A DNA stretch of 64,000 nt from Methylibium sp035762065 (GCF_035762065.1 NZ_DASTPW010000055.1:124001-188000); one strand, 5' to 3'; counted from the first letter of the stretch, positions 1 to 14,787 are shown. Translations and numbers: made by a program. Notes: generated by a model from the sequence alone, not told the origin.

Positions 1-294
1 TGGTGGTACGGCGGCTACCACCGCCCGTTCTTCTACGGCCCCGGGCTTTACGGCCCCGGCTTCTACCGGCCCGGCTGGGGCTACGACGGCTACGACGTCG
101 ACGTGCAGCGCGAGGTGGCGGTGCTGATCCGCGACCGGCGCAGCCAGCGCATCGTCTACGAGACGCGCGCGTCCTACCTGAACCGCTGGGGCGGCGATGC
201 GCTGTTGCCGGCGATGTTCGAGGCGGCGATGAAGGACTTCCCGAACACCGCGATCAGCCCGCGCACCGTCGTCGTCAACCTGCCGCGCGGCTGA
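1..294 (+). CDS. DUF4136-type protein, C-terminal part (5' end outside window)
   Basis: The reading frame is open from the first base and ends at TGA 292-294. The visible 97 residues begin with a Gly/Tyr/Pro/Phe-rich stretch (repeated YGPG and FYRPG units, residues 1-37) and continue with an alternating beta/alpha segment containing 'VQREVAVLIRDRRSQRIVYE' and ending 'VVVNLPRG'. This is how DUF4136 proteins end; these are small envelope lipoproteins of unknown function. The lipobox would lie upstream of the window, so export cannot be confirmed. It converges on the lipoprotein gene at 309-1190, with only 14 bases between the two stop codons. Confidence 0.6.
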   Translation, partial: WWYGGYHRPFFYGPGLYGPGFYRPGWGYDGYDVDVQREVAVLIRDRRSQRIVYETRASYLNRWGGDALLPAMFEAAMKDFPNTAISPRTVVVNLPRG

Positions 295-308
295 GCGCGG
301 GAAGCGGC

Positions 309-1190
309 TCAGCCCGCGCCGGCGAGCCGGCGGAAGTCGCTCTCCCAACCACGCAGGCGGCGCTGCGCTTCGGCACGCTGCTCGGGCGTCGTCTGGTTGT
401 GGATCTCGGCGAAAAACTCGCAGTTGTAGGTTTCCAGCGCCTGCTGGTAGCGCGCGTAGTCGGCGTCGGGCGAGCGCAGCGCGTGACGCCAGAGATCGCG
501 CAGTTCACCGGCGATCGCCTCGCGCGAGGCCTGCGGCTGCTGGGCCCGGGTGACGGTTGCGACCAGCTCGCGCTGGCGCCGCAGGCGTTCCTGGTTCCAG
601 CGCTCGGGATCGAAAGGCGACGCGGCAACGCGCTGCTCGACGAGCTTGCGCTGGGCCTCGTTGAGCCGGCCGTAGAGCTGCTCGCTGCGCTCGATCGCGC
701 GCTCGACCGACCTGGCCTGCCGCTTGGCCGGATCGCGCTGAAGGAAGTCGTCCTTGAACTCGGCGTTGTTCTTCGCGTGCTTGCGTTCCAGCGCGCGCAG
801 TTGCTCGGGGCCGAGCGAGGCGAGCAGCGCCGCGGCCTCCGGCAGCGCCTGCTCGACCGCCACGTCGGCGCGCCGGCGCACCTGCGCGAACCATTCGCAG
901 CTGCGCGTGCCGGTGGTGTCCTCGCCGACGCCGTTGGCGACCGTGCGCAGCAGCTCGGCGTAGTCGGGCAGCTGGCTGCGGCGGTGCCAGGCGAAGTACT
1001 GGTTCAGCGTTTCGCGCGCGCGCACCGACTGCGCGTCGTCGAAGTCGAGGTAGCCGTCGAGCCACCAGTAGGTGATCTCGTTCGCCTGGCCGTAGACGAG
1101 CCGCATCGCACTGCAGGCGCCGAGGGTCAGCGCGATCGTCGTCGCGGCCACAATCGTCGCCCACCGCCACCACCGTTCGCTGTTCAGCAT
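309..1190 (-). CDS. DUF6279-like lipoprotein
   Basis: A 293-residue protein with an N-terminal hydrophobic segment followed by the lipobox LGAC, which would place the acylated Cys at residue 26. The mature part is helical, charged and rich in Glu/Arg (for example ERAIERSEQLYGRLNEAQRK), as in the DUF6279 lipoproteins of proteobacteria whose function is unknown. The start at 1190 was chosen because the signal peptide follows at once; the next upstream Met codons would extend further into glmU. The start codon shares three bases with that of glmU (CATG at 1188-1191), so the promoter must lie inside glmU. Confidence 0.7.
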   Translation of the reverse strand: MLNSERWWRWATIVAATTIALTLGACSAMRLVYGQANEITYWWLDGYLDFDDAQSVRARETLNQYFAWHRRSQLPDYAELLRTVANGVGEDTTGTRSCEWFAQVRRRADVAVEQALPEAAALLASLGPEQLRALERKHAKNNAEFKDDFLQRDPAKRQARSVERAIERSEQLYGRLNEAQRKLVEQRVAASPFDPERWNQERLRRQRELVATVTRAQQPQASREAIAGELRDLWRHALRSPDADYARYQQALETYNCEFFAEIHNQTTPEQRAEAQRRLRGWESDFRRLAGAG

Positions 1191-2583
1191 GCTCGACATC
1201 GTGATCATGGCCGCCGGCAAGGGCACCCGGATGAAATCCGCCCGGCCGAAAGTGCTGCACACGCTCGCCGGGCGGCCTTTATTGCAGCACGTGCTCGCGA
1301 GCGCCCGGGGGCTCGGCGCGCGAAGCCTGATCGTCGTGACCGGGCATGGCGCTGCGCAGGTCGAGGACTTCGCGCGCGGGGAGTTCCCTGCGCTGCCGCT
1401 GGTCTTCGTGCGGCAGGAGCCGCAGCTCGGCACCGGGCATGCGGTGCAGCAGGCGCTGCCGGCGCTCGGTGACGAAGGCACGACGCTGATCCTCAACGGC
1501 GACGTCCCGCTGGTGCGCGGCGAGACGAGCCGCGCGCTCGCCGAGGCCTGCGCGGGCCGCGTGCTCGCGCTCCTGACCGTGACGCTGCCCGACCCGAGCG
1601 GCTACGGCCGCATCGTTCGCGACGGCACCGGCGCGGTGCGCGCGATCGTCGAGCACAAGGACGCGAGCGAGGCCGAGCGCGCCATCGACGAGGTCTACAC
1701 CGGCATGATGGCCGCTCCCACCGCGGCGCTCAAGCGCTGGCTCGCCTCGCTCGACAACGACAACGCGCAGCGCGAGTACTACCTGACCGACATCGTCGCG
1801 ATGGCGGTCGCCGACGGCGTGCCGGTGGTCGCGGTGAGCGCCGCGAGCGAAACCGAGGTGCTCGGCGTCAACAGCCCGCAGCAGCTTGCCGAGCTCGAGC
1901 GCCGCTTCCAGCGGCGGCAGGCCGAGGCGCTGATGGACGCCGGCGTGCGGCTCGCCGACCCGGCGCGCATCGACGTGCGCGGCTCGCTCGTCTGCGGCGA
2001 GGACGTCGAGATCGACATCGGCTGCATCTTCGAAGGCGCGGTCGAACTCGGCGCGGGCACGCGCATCGGCGCGCACTGCGTGCTGCGCGACGCGAAGCTC
2101 GGCGCCGGCGTCGTGCTGCGGCCGTTCTGCGATGTCGAGGGCGCGTCGATCGGCGACGCTGCGCTGGTCGGTCCGTTCGCGCGGCTGCGCACCGGCGCGC
2201 GACTCGGGCCGGAGGTGCACATCGGCAACTTCGTCGAGGTGAAGAACTCGACGCTCGCGCGCGGCACGAAGGCCAACCACCTCGCCTACCTCGGCGATGC
2301 CAGCGTCGGCGAGCGCGTGAACTACGGCGCCGGCAGCATCACAGCCAACTACGACGGCGCGAACAAGCACCGCACGGTGATCGGCGCCGACGTGCACGTC
2401 GGCAGCAACTGCGTGCTGGTCGCGCCGGTGACGCTCGGCGACGGCGCGACGATCGGCGCCGGCAGCACGATCGGCAAGGACGCGCCGGCCGGCCAGCTCA
2501 CGGTCGCGCGGGCCCGGCAGGCCTCGATCGCCGGCTGGAGGCGGCCGAGCAAGAAGAGCGCGAAGGACGGCGGCGGCGCGTGA
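1189..2583 (+). CDS. glmU: Bifunctional UDP-N-acetylglucosamine pyrophosphorylase / glucosamine-1-phosphate N-acetyltransferase
   Basis: GlmU acetylates glucosamine-1-phosphate and then transfers UMP to give UDP-GlcNAc, the precursor of peptidoglycan and LPS, in the cytoplasm. At 464 residues the length is normal. The N-terminal uridyltransferase shows the signature AAGKGTRMKS at residues 8-17, then GTGHAVQQAL and LNGDVPL. The C-terminal half is a left-handed beta-helix of hexapeptide repeats with the acetyltransferase active-site stretch NYGAGSITANYDGANKHRT. The enzyme for the preceding amination step, glmS, is 1.2 kb downstream. The start codon overlaps that of the divergent lipoprotein gene, leaving no intergenic promoter space. 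Confidence 0.97.
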   Translation: MLDIVIMAAGKGTRMKSARPKVLHTLAGRPLLQHVLASARGLGARSLIVVTGHGAAQVEDFARGEFPALPLVFVRQEPQLGTGHAVQQALPALGDEGTTLILNGDVPLVRGETSRALAEACAGRVLALLTVTLPDPSGYGRIVRDGTGAVRAIVEHKDASEAERAIDEVYTGMMAAPTAALKRWLASLDNDNAQREYYLTDIVAMAVADGVPVVAVSAASETEVLGVNSPQQLAELERRFQRRQAEALMDAGVRLADPARIDVRGSLVCGEDVEIDIGCIFEGAVELGAGTRIGAHCVLRDAKLGAGVVLRPFCDVEGASIGDAALVGPFARLRTGARLGPEVHIGNFVEVKNSTLARGTKANHLAYLGDASVGERVNYGAGSITANYDGANKHRTVIGADVHVGSNCVLVAPVTLGDGATIGAGSTIGKDAPAGQLTVARARQASIAGWRRPSKKSAKDGGGA

Positions 2584-2640
2584 AGCTTCGCGCGGCATCG
2601 CCGGCCGGCGACACGCGCGCTGCCATCTTTGCCGCACAAG

Positions 2641-2672
2641 TTACACGCGCGCGCGAGGGCCGGCGCTAGCAT
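2641..2672 (+). promoter_or_regulatory. Candidate sigma70 promoter of the J-domain gene
   Basis: TTACAC (2641-2646) could be a -35 box and TAGCAT (2667-2672) a -10 box, though the 20-base spacer is long. The -10 box ends 9 bases before the GTG start and no ribosome binding site is visible, so the transcript could be leaderless or nearly so. The TAGCATCG core recurs before glmS and before the RND operon. Confidence 0.35.
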
Positions 2673-2681
2673 CGCCGCCCT

Positions 2682-3170
2682 GTGAAACGCACCAAGATCG
2701 CCACGTACTACGGCCGTCTGAAGGTGGCGCAGGATGCGCCGCCGGAAGTGATCCGCGCGGCCTACAAGGTGCTGGTGCAGAAGTACCACCCCGATCGTCA
2801 TCAAGGCAGCCTGCGGCACGAGATCGTGCTCACCGCGCTGAACAAGGCGCAGGAAGTCTTGCTCGATCCGGCCCGGCGCGCCGGGCACGACCAATGGATC
2901 CGCGCCGAGGAAATCCGCCTCGGCCTGCGCGACCCCGGCCCCGATGAGCAGCCGACGCTGCGCGAGCGCTGGGACGGGCTTTGGGCCGGCATGCGCGAAG
3001 AAGGCATGCCCTTCGAGGAAGCCTGGCGCATGCACTTCACGCGCCGGCAGCGCATGGGCGTCATCGCGGCCGGCACGGTGCTGATGGCGCTGCTGCTCGT
3101 CGGCCTGCTCGCGGTGCTGTGGCCCGAGCAGAACGACGTGCTCGTGCGGCTCTCGGCGCGGGGCCGCTGA
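2682..3170 (+). CDS. Membrane-anchored J-domain (DnaJ-like) protein
   Basis: A 162-residue protein with an N-terminal J domain (about residues 8-75) holding the HPD tripeptide at 36-38 (KYHPDRH), the motif that stimulates Hsp70 ATPase activity. There is no Gly/Phe linker or zinc-finger domain, so it is not DnaJ itself. Residues ~125-148 form one hydrophobic segment (VIAAGTVLMALLLVGLLAVL), which would hold the protein in the inner membrane with the J domain in the cytoplasm. GTG is the start because the J domain follows directly. The client is unknown. It converges with the Lrp-type gene, six bases between stop codons. Confidence 0.8.
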   Translation: MKRTKIATYYGRLKVAQDAPPEVIRAAYKVLVQKYHPDRHQGSLRHEIVLTALNKAQEVLLDPARRAGHDQWIRAEEIRLGLRDPGPDEQPTLRERWDGLWAGMREEGMPFEEAWRMHFTRRQRMGVIAAGTVLMALLLVGLLAVLWPEQNDVLVRLSARGR

Positions 3171-3176
3171 CGCGGA

Positions 3177-3665
3177 TCAGTCGCGCAGCGGCAGCTCGCT
3201 GCCGAACTTGGCCCGTTTGATCGCGAAGAAGGCGCGCACATTGCGGACGTCGGCGTCGCCGGTCAGGAGCCGCGCGGCGAAGGCCTGATAGGCCGCCATG
3301 TCGCGCACCGCGATCACGAGAACGAAGTCCGGCCCGGGCGACACGCGCCAGCACTGCTGAACCGCCGCGTCGGCGCTCGCCCGGCGCTCGAAGGCATCGA
3401 GCCGCTCGGCGGTCTGCACATCGAGCGTGATCTCGATCAGCGCCTGGAGCAGCGGATGCCCCGCCGCGCGCAGCGCATCGGGCGACAGCAGGGCGACGCT
3501 GCGCTCGATCAGCCCGGCGTCCTGGAGCCGCCGTACGCGGCGGTGCGCGGTTGCGGCGGCCACATGGGCAAGGTCGCCCAGGGCCTGGTTGGACAGGAAG
3601 GCATCCCGCTGCAGGGCTTGGAGAAGCCTCAGATCTGTGTCGTCGAGCGGCAAGTTGGAGATCAT
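3177..3665 (-). CDS. Lrp/AsnC family transcriptional regulator
   Basis: A 162-residue protein with an N-terminal helix-turn-helix (LDDTDLRLLQALQRDAFLSN...AHRRVRRLQDAGLIERS, residues ~7-57) and a C-terminal RAM ligand-binding/oligomerisation domain containing the typical PGPDFVLVIAVRDMAAY segment. Members bind amino acids or related ligands and form octamers on DNA. The gene is divergent from glmS, and the 144-base gap holds stacked inverted repeats, so autoregulation and control of glmS are plausible but not shown. The ligand cannot be told from sequence. Confidence 0.9.
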   Translation of the reverse strand: MISNLPLDDTDLRLLQALQRDAFLSNQALGDLAHVAAATAHRRVRRLQDAGLIERSVALLSPDALRAAGHPLLQALIEITLDVQTAERLDAFERRASADAAVQQCWRVSPGPDFVLVIAVRDMAAYQAFAARLLTGDADVRNVRAFFAIKRAKFGSELPLRD

Positions 3666-3687
3666 CTTTCGTCAGACCCACTTCTTG

Positions 3688-3757
3688 TGCAATTCTCTTC
3701 CGCATCACGTGCAGTCTGCAATCTCGTTTCATTGCAGATCAACTTGCGAGATTGATT
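3688..3757. promoter_or_regulatory. Stacked inverted repeats in the lrp-like/glmS gap (candidate operator)
   Basis: In an AT-richer island, TCTGCAAT (3715-3722) pairs perfectly with ATTGCAGA (3731-3738) across 8 bases, and the overlapping CAATCTCG (3719-3726) pairs perfectly with CGAGATTG (3747-3754). A further TGCAAT half-site lies at 3688-3693, 29 bases before the matching one at 3717-3722. Repeated sites spaced by about whole helical turns are what Lrp-family octamers bind. The right-hand repeat overlaps the candidate glmS -35 box. Confidence 0.55.
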
Positions 3758-3778
3758 TTCCGCCACCCTGCCTAGCAT
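3752..3778 (+). promoter_or_regulatory. Candidate glmS promoter
   Basis: TTGATT (3752-3757) and TAGCAT (3773-3778) with a 15-base spacer. The spacer is short, so the -35 assignment is uncertain; the -10 box shares TAGCATCG with two other candidate promoters of the window. The start codon has a Shine-Dalgarno sequence, GGAGAG at 3799-3804. No glmS-ribozyme-like leader is present in the 31 bases between -10 box and ATG. Confidence 0.4.
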
Positions 3779-3809
3779 CGGCGCCTCGTCAACAGCGCGG
3801 AGAGCGCTC

Positions 3810-5678
<1,869 letters not shown>

Positions 5679-5778
5679 GCGAGCCACGGCCCGAGCCGAC
5701 GCGGGCTTGGGTCAATGTCCGACAGGCTGGACGCGCCGTGTGAGGGAGGCTGACGGCGCATCTACGAACCGCGCAAGG

Positions 5779-6963
5779 ATGAGTGATCCCCAGCCGCTGC
5801 GTCCGCAACGAGCGACCGACATCGCGCAACGCTTCATCGAGCAGACCCGTGAACACGCCGTGGTCGTGGCCGACCCGGCGGGCATGGTGATCGGCTGGCT
5901 CGGCGCCTCCGAGCAGGTCCTCGGCTACCGCGCCGAGGACGTGCTCGGCCGGCCGCTCGACACGCTGTTCACGCCCGGCGACCGCGCGCTCGGCCTGCCG
6001 GCGCAGGAGCTGGCCGTGGCGCTGGCCGGCGGCACCTCGGAAGACGATCGGTGGCACCGGCGCGCCGACGGCGTGGCCGTCTGGATCACCGGCTCCGTGC
6101 ATGCGGTGCACGGCGAAGGTGGCGAACTGCTCGGCTACGTCAAGGTGATGCGCGACCGCACCGACCTGAAGGCGCAGCTCGAAACCCTCGACCACCGGCT
6201 GCGCGAAGCCGAGGCGATCGCGCGCCAGCGCAGCCGCGTGCTCGACACGCTGGGCCACGAAATGCGCAGCCCGCTCGCCGCGATCTCGAACGCGACCGCG
6301 CTGATCGGCATGCAGGCGGCCGGCGGTGCGACCGAGCGCGCCGTGCAGGTGCTGGAGCGCCAGATGCGGGTGTTGCAGCGCCTGGCCGACGATCTGATGG
6401 AAAGCACGCGCGGCCGCCATGGCCGGCTCGTACTGCAGCTCACGCGCGTCGACTTCGTCGAAAGCATCCTGCTCAAGGTCGAGAGCATGCAGCCGCGCTA
6501 CGACGCGAAAGGCGTGCGCCTTTTCGCGCTGTTGCCCCACGCGCCGATCTGGCTCGAGGCCGATGCGGTGCGACTACAGCAGGTGCTCGCGAACCTGCTC
6601 GACAACGCCTGCAAGTACACGCCCGAAGGCGGCAGCGCATGGGTCAAGCTCACCGTCGAGGCGCCCTATGCGGTGCTGCGCGTCGAAGACAGCGGCATCG
6701 GCATCGAGCCGCAGATGCTGCCGCGCATCTTCGAGCTGTTCACCCAGGAAGAACGCTCGGTGCCGCTGGCGCAAGGGGGCGTGGGCATCGGCCTGGCGCT
6801 GGTCAAGGAGTACGTCGAGCTGCACGGCGGCATGGTCGAGGTGCGCAGCGGCGGCGTCGGCAAGGGCAGCGAGTTCGCGGTGCGCCTGCCCTTGCACGGG
6901 CCGGCCGCGCCCTCCTCGGCGCACCAGGTGCCGCTGCCGCTGGAACGGCGGGTGCCGGACTGA
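5779..6963 (+). CDS. PAS-domain sensor histidine kinase, soluble
   Basis: A 394-residue kinase with no membrane segment. A PAS domain covers about residues 20-130, then a HisKA dimerisation helix with the phospho-acceptor His160 in LGHEMRSPL, and an HATPase domain with the N box (NLLDNACKYT), G1 box (VEDSGIGI) and G2 box (GGVGIGLALVKEYVELHGG). The start at 5779 (MSDPQPL) was preferred to 5707 because the PAS domain begins shortly after it and the upstream residues are uncharacteristic. It converges on a lone receiver gene ten bases away, a likely phosphotransfer partner; the signal sensed is unknown. Confidence 0.88.
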   Translation: MSDPQPLRPQRATDIAQRFIEQTREHAVVVADPAGMVIGWLGASEQVLGYRAEDVLGRPLDTLFTPGDRALGLPAQELAVALAGGTSEDDRWHRRADGVAVWITGSVHAVHGEGGELLGYVKVMRDRTDLKAQLETLDHRLREAEAIARQRSRVLDTLGHEMRSPLAAISNATALIGMQAAGGATERAVQVLERQMRVLQRLADDLMESTRGRHGRLVLQLTRVDFVESILLKVESMQPRYDAKGVRLFALLPHAPIWLEADAVRLQQVLANLLDNACKYTPEGGSAWVKLTVEAPYAVLRVEDSGIGIEPQMLPRIFELFTQEERSVPLAQGGVGIGLALVKEYVELHGGMVEVRSGGVGKGSEFAVRLPLHGPAAPSSAHQVPLPLERRVPD

Positions 6964-6973
6964 GCACGGTGCC

Positions 6974-7438
6974 TCAACCCGGCGCGCGCGGCCTCCCGAG
7001 CAGGCCGGCCAGCGCCTCGGCGATCGAGCGCATCACGGGCCCGTCGCCGCGTCCCTGCCGCCGCGCCTGCGCACCGCGCGCAAGCGCGCTGCGCAGCACC
7101 TCGAGCAGCTCGTCGATCCGGTAGGGCTTGTGCAGGAAGGCGTCGTAGCCGGTGAAGGCGCGGCGCACTTCCTCTTCCTCGGCGGCGCTCATCATCACGA
7201 TCGGCACCGCGGCCGTCGCCGGTGACGTGCGCAGCGCGACACCGAGTTGCGCGCCGCTCATGCCCGGCATCATGAAATCGGTCAGCACGAGGTCGGGCAG
7301 GTGCTGCGCGATGCGCTGCATCGCCTCGTGCCCGTTGCCGGCCAGCATCACGCGATAGCCTTCGACCTCCAGCATGAGCTGCAGCACTTCGGCGGTGCCG
7401 TATTCGTCTTCGACGACGAGGATGGTCTTCTGGGACAT
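6974..7438 (-). CDS. Single-domain response regulator
   Basis: A 154-residue CheY-like receiver. It has the acidic pocket (VVEDE at 8-12), the phospho-accepting Asp54 in LTDFMMPG, the conserved Ser (MMSAAEEEE) and the Lys in LHKPYRIDEL. The last ~35 residues are Arg/Ala-rich and do not form a recognisable output domain, so it probably acts by protein contact. It is the last gene of the hybrid kinase-KaiC-receiver operon, 24 bases after the KaiC-like stop codon. Confidence 0.9.
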   Translation of the reverse strand: MSQKTILVVEDEYGTAEVLQLMLEVEGYRVMLAGNGHEAMQRIAQHLPDLVLTDFMMPGMSGAQLGVALRTSPATAAVPIVMMSAAEEEEVRRAFTGYDAFLHKPYRIDELLEVLRSALARGAQARRQGRGDGPVMRSIAEALAGLLGRPRAPG

Positions 7439-7462
7439 TCGCTGCTGCCTTTCGCTTGGCGC

Positions 7463-8845
7463 TCAGTCGGCCGGGTCGAGGCGCAGTCCCAGCGCCGAGA
7501 TCTCGAAGCTGCGCGGCGCCGGATCGAAACCCTGTCCACGTGCTTTCTCGATGCGCAGCTGGCGCCGGCCGCCGACGACGGACAGCCGCAGCGTCTGCTC
7601 GGCCACCGCATCGAGGCCGCCGAGGGCCGACGGCGCGCCGAGCGCGGCGAGTTCATCCTGATCGCAGACGATCAGCGTCGCGACGCCACGCTGGCGCAGC
7701 TCGGCGCACAGCGCGCCGACGAAGCGCGAGCCGCGCTCGGGAAACATCACCGTCGCCGCCAGCCCACCGATCGAATCGATCACGACCCGCCGCGCGCCGA
7801 GCCGGTCGACGGACTGGAGCAGCAGGTGGCCGAGCTGGTCGAGCGCGTGGCGCTCTGCGACCAGGCCGCAGAACTTCAGTGCACCGGCTGCCAGCACGCG
7901 CTGCAGATCGATGCCGACACCGGCGGCCAGTTCGCCCAAGTCGTCCATGTCTTCGTTGAAGCCGAGCATCACGCCGCGTTCTTCGGCACCCCCCTCGGCC
8001 AGGAAGCGCAGCGCCAGCAGCGTCTTGCCGACACCGGCGGGCCCCTTCACCAAGGTCGTCGAGCCACGGCGCAGCCCGCCGCTGCCGAACATGGCATCGA
8101 GCGCAGCAACGCCCGTGCCCGTCACGCCGCGCGCATCGTCGGGCCGTGGAGCCATCTGCTGCACGCTCTCGAGCCGCGGAAAGATGTGCAGGCCGTCGCC
8201 GGTGATGCAGAACGAATGCTTGCCGCGCACCGGCGCGGCCCCGCGGAACTTGGTGATCTGGATCAGCCGCTCGTTGCGCATGCCGAAGGCGTGGTCCTCG
8301 AGCACGAAGATGCCGTCGACCATCGTCTGCTCGGCCGCGATGCTGCGCCCCTGGCCGCTGGTCAGCAGGAGCACGTTGCAGCCGATCAGCGTCGCGAGGC
8401 TCTGCATCTCGTGCACGAATTCCTTGAGCTTGGTGCCTGCGTCGTCCTCCGCGCCGGGAGGCAGCACCAGACCGTCGAGCACCAGCATCGTCGCGCGCTG
8501 GCGCGTGAGCTCGGTGCGTACCAGGCCGACGATCGCCTTCAGGTCCCCGCCGACCAGCGCGCGGTAGCCGCTCACGTAGCCGATGCGGCTGCCCACCAGG
8601 CTCGCGTCGAAGAACGACTGGCCGAGCATGTGCTGCATCATCCTCGCGTGCGATTCGGCCAGCAGCGTGAGGTACAGCGCGTTGCCGCCCGCGGCGATGT
8701 GCGCGAAGCACAGCTGGTTCGCGAGCGTCGTCTTGCCGGTGCCCGGCGCACCCTGCAGGAAGTACACGCCGGCTTCGAGCAGGCCGCCGCCGAGCAGCGT
8801 GTCCAGCCCCGGCAGATGGGTCTTCACCCGTCCCAAGGTCTTCAT
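7463..8845 (-). CDS. KaiC-like double RecA-domain ATPase
   Basis: A 460-residue protein made of two RecA/KaiC domains, each with a Walker A motif: GAPGTGKT at 32-39 and GPAGVGKT at 268-275. Walker B-like strands are TMLVLDGLVLPP and RVVIDSIGGLA. After the first domain's LTLLAES comes the glutamate expected of the catalytic position. Length and layout match proteobacterial KaiC-like proteins, which work without KaiA/KaiB and sit beside histidine kinases. The start at 8845 has GGAGG a few bases upstream; the longer frame to 8878 lacks this. Whether it autophosphorylates like cyanobacterial KaiC cannot be judged. It lies 22 bases after the hybrid kinase gene. Confidence 0.87.
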   Translation of the reverse strand: MKTLGRVKTHLPGLDTLLGGGLLEAGVYFLQGAPGTGKTTLANQLCFAHIAAGGNALYLTLLAESHARMMQHMLGQSFFDASLVGSRIGYVSGYRALVGGDLKAIVGLVRTELTRQRATMLVLDGLVLPPGAEDDAGTKLKEFVHEMQSLATLIGCNVLLLTSGQGRSIAAEQTMVDGIFVLEDHAFGMRNERLIQITKFRGAAPVRGKHSFCITGDGLHIFPRLESVQQMAPRPDDARGVTGTGVAALDAMFGSGGLRRGSTTLVKGPAGVGKTLLALRFLAEGGAEERGVMLGFNEDMDDLGELAAGVGIDLQRVLAAGALKFCGLVAERHALDQLGHLLLQSVDRLGARRVVIDSIGGLAATVMFPERGSRFVGALCAELRQRGVATLIVCDQDELAALGAPSALGGLDAVAEQTLRLSVVGGRRQLRIEKARGQGFDPAPRSFEISALGLRLDPAD

Positions 8846-8867
8846 TTCCGTCCTCCCTCGATTTCGT

Positions 8868-13223
<4,356 letters not shown>

Positions 13224-13413
13224 GCGCGGGCGTCGACGGCGAACACCGACTGCGGATTCACGGCGGATTGCCCGGGTTCGAGGTGCATGAGGCCCGCGAC
13301 TCTAAGCGCGTGTCTACACGCCGTCGATGGTGTGACGGAGCACACCCACAGGCATGCCGATTGCCGCTCACACGGCCGTTTTTCAGGCGCGTGTTTCTCG
13401 GCGCCGTCCCGGG

Positions 13414-14787
13414 TCAGGCAGCGTGCTGCGCTTGGGCGATGGGCACTTCACCGCGCAGCGAATGCGGGTAGGCCGCGACGATGCGCACGTCGATCAGCTG
13501 CCCGACGAGCCGATCGCCGCCGGCGAAGTTGACGATGCGATTGCATTCGGTGCGGCCCATCAACTCCGGTACGCCGCCCGCGCCGGGCTTGCGTGCCGCG
13601 CCCTCGACCAGGATGCGTTGCAGCGTGCCGACGCGGCTCGCGCCGATGCGGCGCTGGTTCGCCTCGATCGCCTCCTGCACCTGCGAGAGGCGCGCGAGCT
13701 TCACCTCGCGCGGCGTCTCGTCGGCGAGCGCCGCGGCCGGCGTGCCAGGGCGCGGGCTGTAGACGAAGCTGAAGCTCGCATCGAAGCCGATCTCGTCGAT
13801 CAGCTGCATCGTCTTCGCATGGTCCTCGTCGGTCTCGCCGGGGAAGCCGACGATGAAGTCGGTCGACAGGCTGATCCCGGGCCGCAGCGCGCGCAGCCGG
13901 CGCAGCTTCGACTTGTATTCGAGCGCGGTGTAGCCCCGCTTCATCGCCGCGAGGATGCGGTCGCTGCCGTGCTGCACCGGCAGGTGCAGGTGGTCCACCA
14001 GCTGCGGCACGCGGGCGTACGCGTCGATCAGCCGCGCGCTGAACTCGAGCGGATGGCTGGTCGTGTAGCGCAGGCGCGCGATGCCCTCGACGGCCGCGAC
14101 GCGCTCGATCAGCGTCGCGAAGTCGGCGAGCGGCGCGTCGTCGTCGCTTCCGACGCGGCCGCGCCAGCCGTTGACGTTCTGGCCGAGCAGCGTCACCTCG
14201 CGCACGCCTTGGGCCGCGAGCGCCTCGATCTCGCCGATCACGTCGGCCAGCGGCCGCGAGACCTCCTCGCCGCGCGTGTAGGGCACGACGCAGTAGGAAC
14301 AGTACTTCGAGCAGCCTTCCATGATCGACACGAAGGCGCTCGGCCCCTGCACGCGCGCGGGCGGCAGGTGGTCGAACTTCTCGATCTCGGGGAAGCTGAT
14401 GTCGACCTGCGCGCGCTTGGCGGAGGCGTCGAGCAAGGCGGGCAGCCGGTGCAGCGTCTGCGGGCCGAACACCACATCGACATACGGCGCGCGTTCGAGG
14501 ATCTGCGCGCCCTCCTGGCTCGCGACGCAGCCGCCGACGCCGATCTTCACGCCGCGCGCCTTCAGGTGCTTGACGCGGCCGAGGTCGCTGAACACCTTCT
14601 CCTGCGCCTTCTCGCGCACCGAGCAGGTGTTGAACAGCACGAGGTCGGCCTGTTCGACGTCGGTGGTCGGCTCGTAGCCCTGCGCCGCGCGCAGCACGTC
14701 GAGCATCTTGTCGGAGTCGTACTCGTTCATCTGACAGCCGAAGGTCTTGATGAAGACCTTCTTCGCCGGCGGCTGCGCGCCGCTCAC
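13414..14787 (-). CDS. miaB: tRNA-2-methylthio-N6-dimethylallyladenosine synthase
   Basis: MiaB is a radical-SAM enzyme that methylthiolates i6A37 in tRNAs reading UNN codons. The 457-residue protein opens with the UPF0004 domain (KVFIKTFGCQMNEYDSDKM, cluster cysteines including CSVREKA and GCVASQEG), then the radical-SAM motif CSKYCSYC (CxxxCxxC), and a TRAM domain near the C terminus. The GTG at 14787 is the start: it overlaps the stop of the upstream gene as GTGA, and the conserved domain begins ten residues later; the longer ATG extension gives low-complexity sequence. Its neighbour is a small periplasmic protein gene. Confidence 0.95.
   Translation of the reverse strand: MSGAQPPAKKVFIKTFGCQMNEYDSDKMLDVLRAAQGYEPTTDVEQADLVLFNTCSVREKAQEKVFSDLGRVKHLKARGVKIGVGGCVASQEGAQILERAPYVDVVFGPQTLHRLPALLDASAKRAQVDISFPEIEKFDHLPPARVQGPSAFVSIMEGCSKYCSYCVVPYTRGEEVSRPLADVIGEIEALAAQGVREVTLLGQNVNGWRGRVGSDDDAPLADFATLIERVAAVEGIARLRYTTSHPLEFSARLIDAYARVPQLVDHLHLPVQHGSDRILAAMKRGYTALEYKSKLRRLRALRPGISLSTDFIVGFPGETDEDHAKTMQLIDEIGFDASFSFVYSPRPGTPAAALADETPREVKLARLSQVQEAIEANQRRIGASRVGTLQRILVEGAARKPGAGGVPELMGRTECNRIVNFAGGDRLVGQLIDVRIVAAYPHSLRGEVPIAQAQHAA

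Noticed and set aside
3779..3809. A glmS ribozyme or other riboswitch before glmS
   Set aside because: Only 31 bases lie between the candidate -10 box and the ATG, too little for the ribozyme, and the upstream AT-rich part is better explained by inverted-repeat operators.
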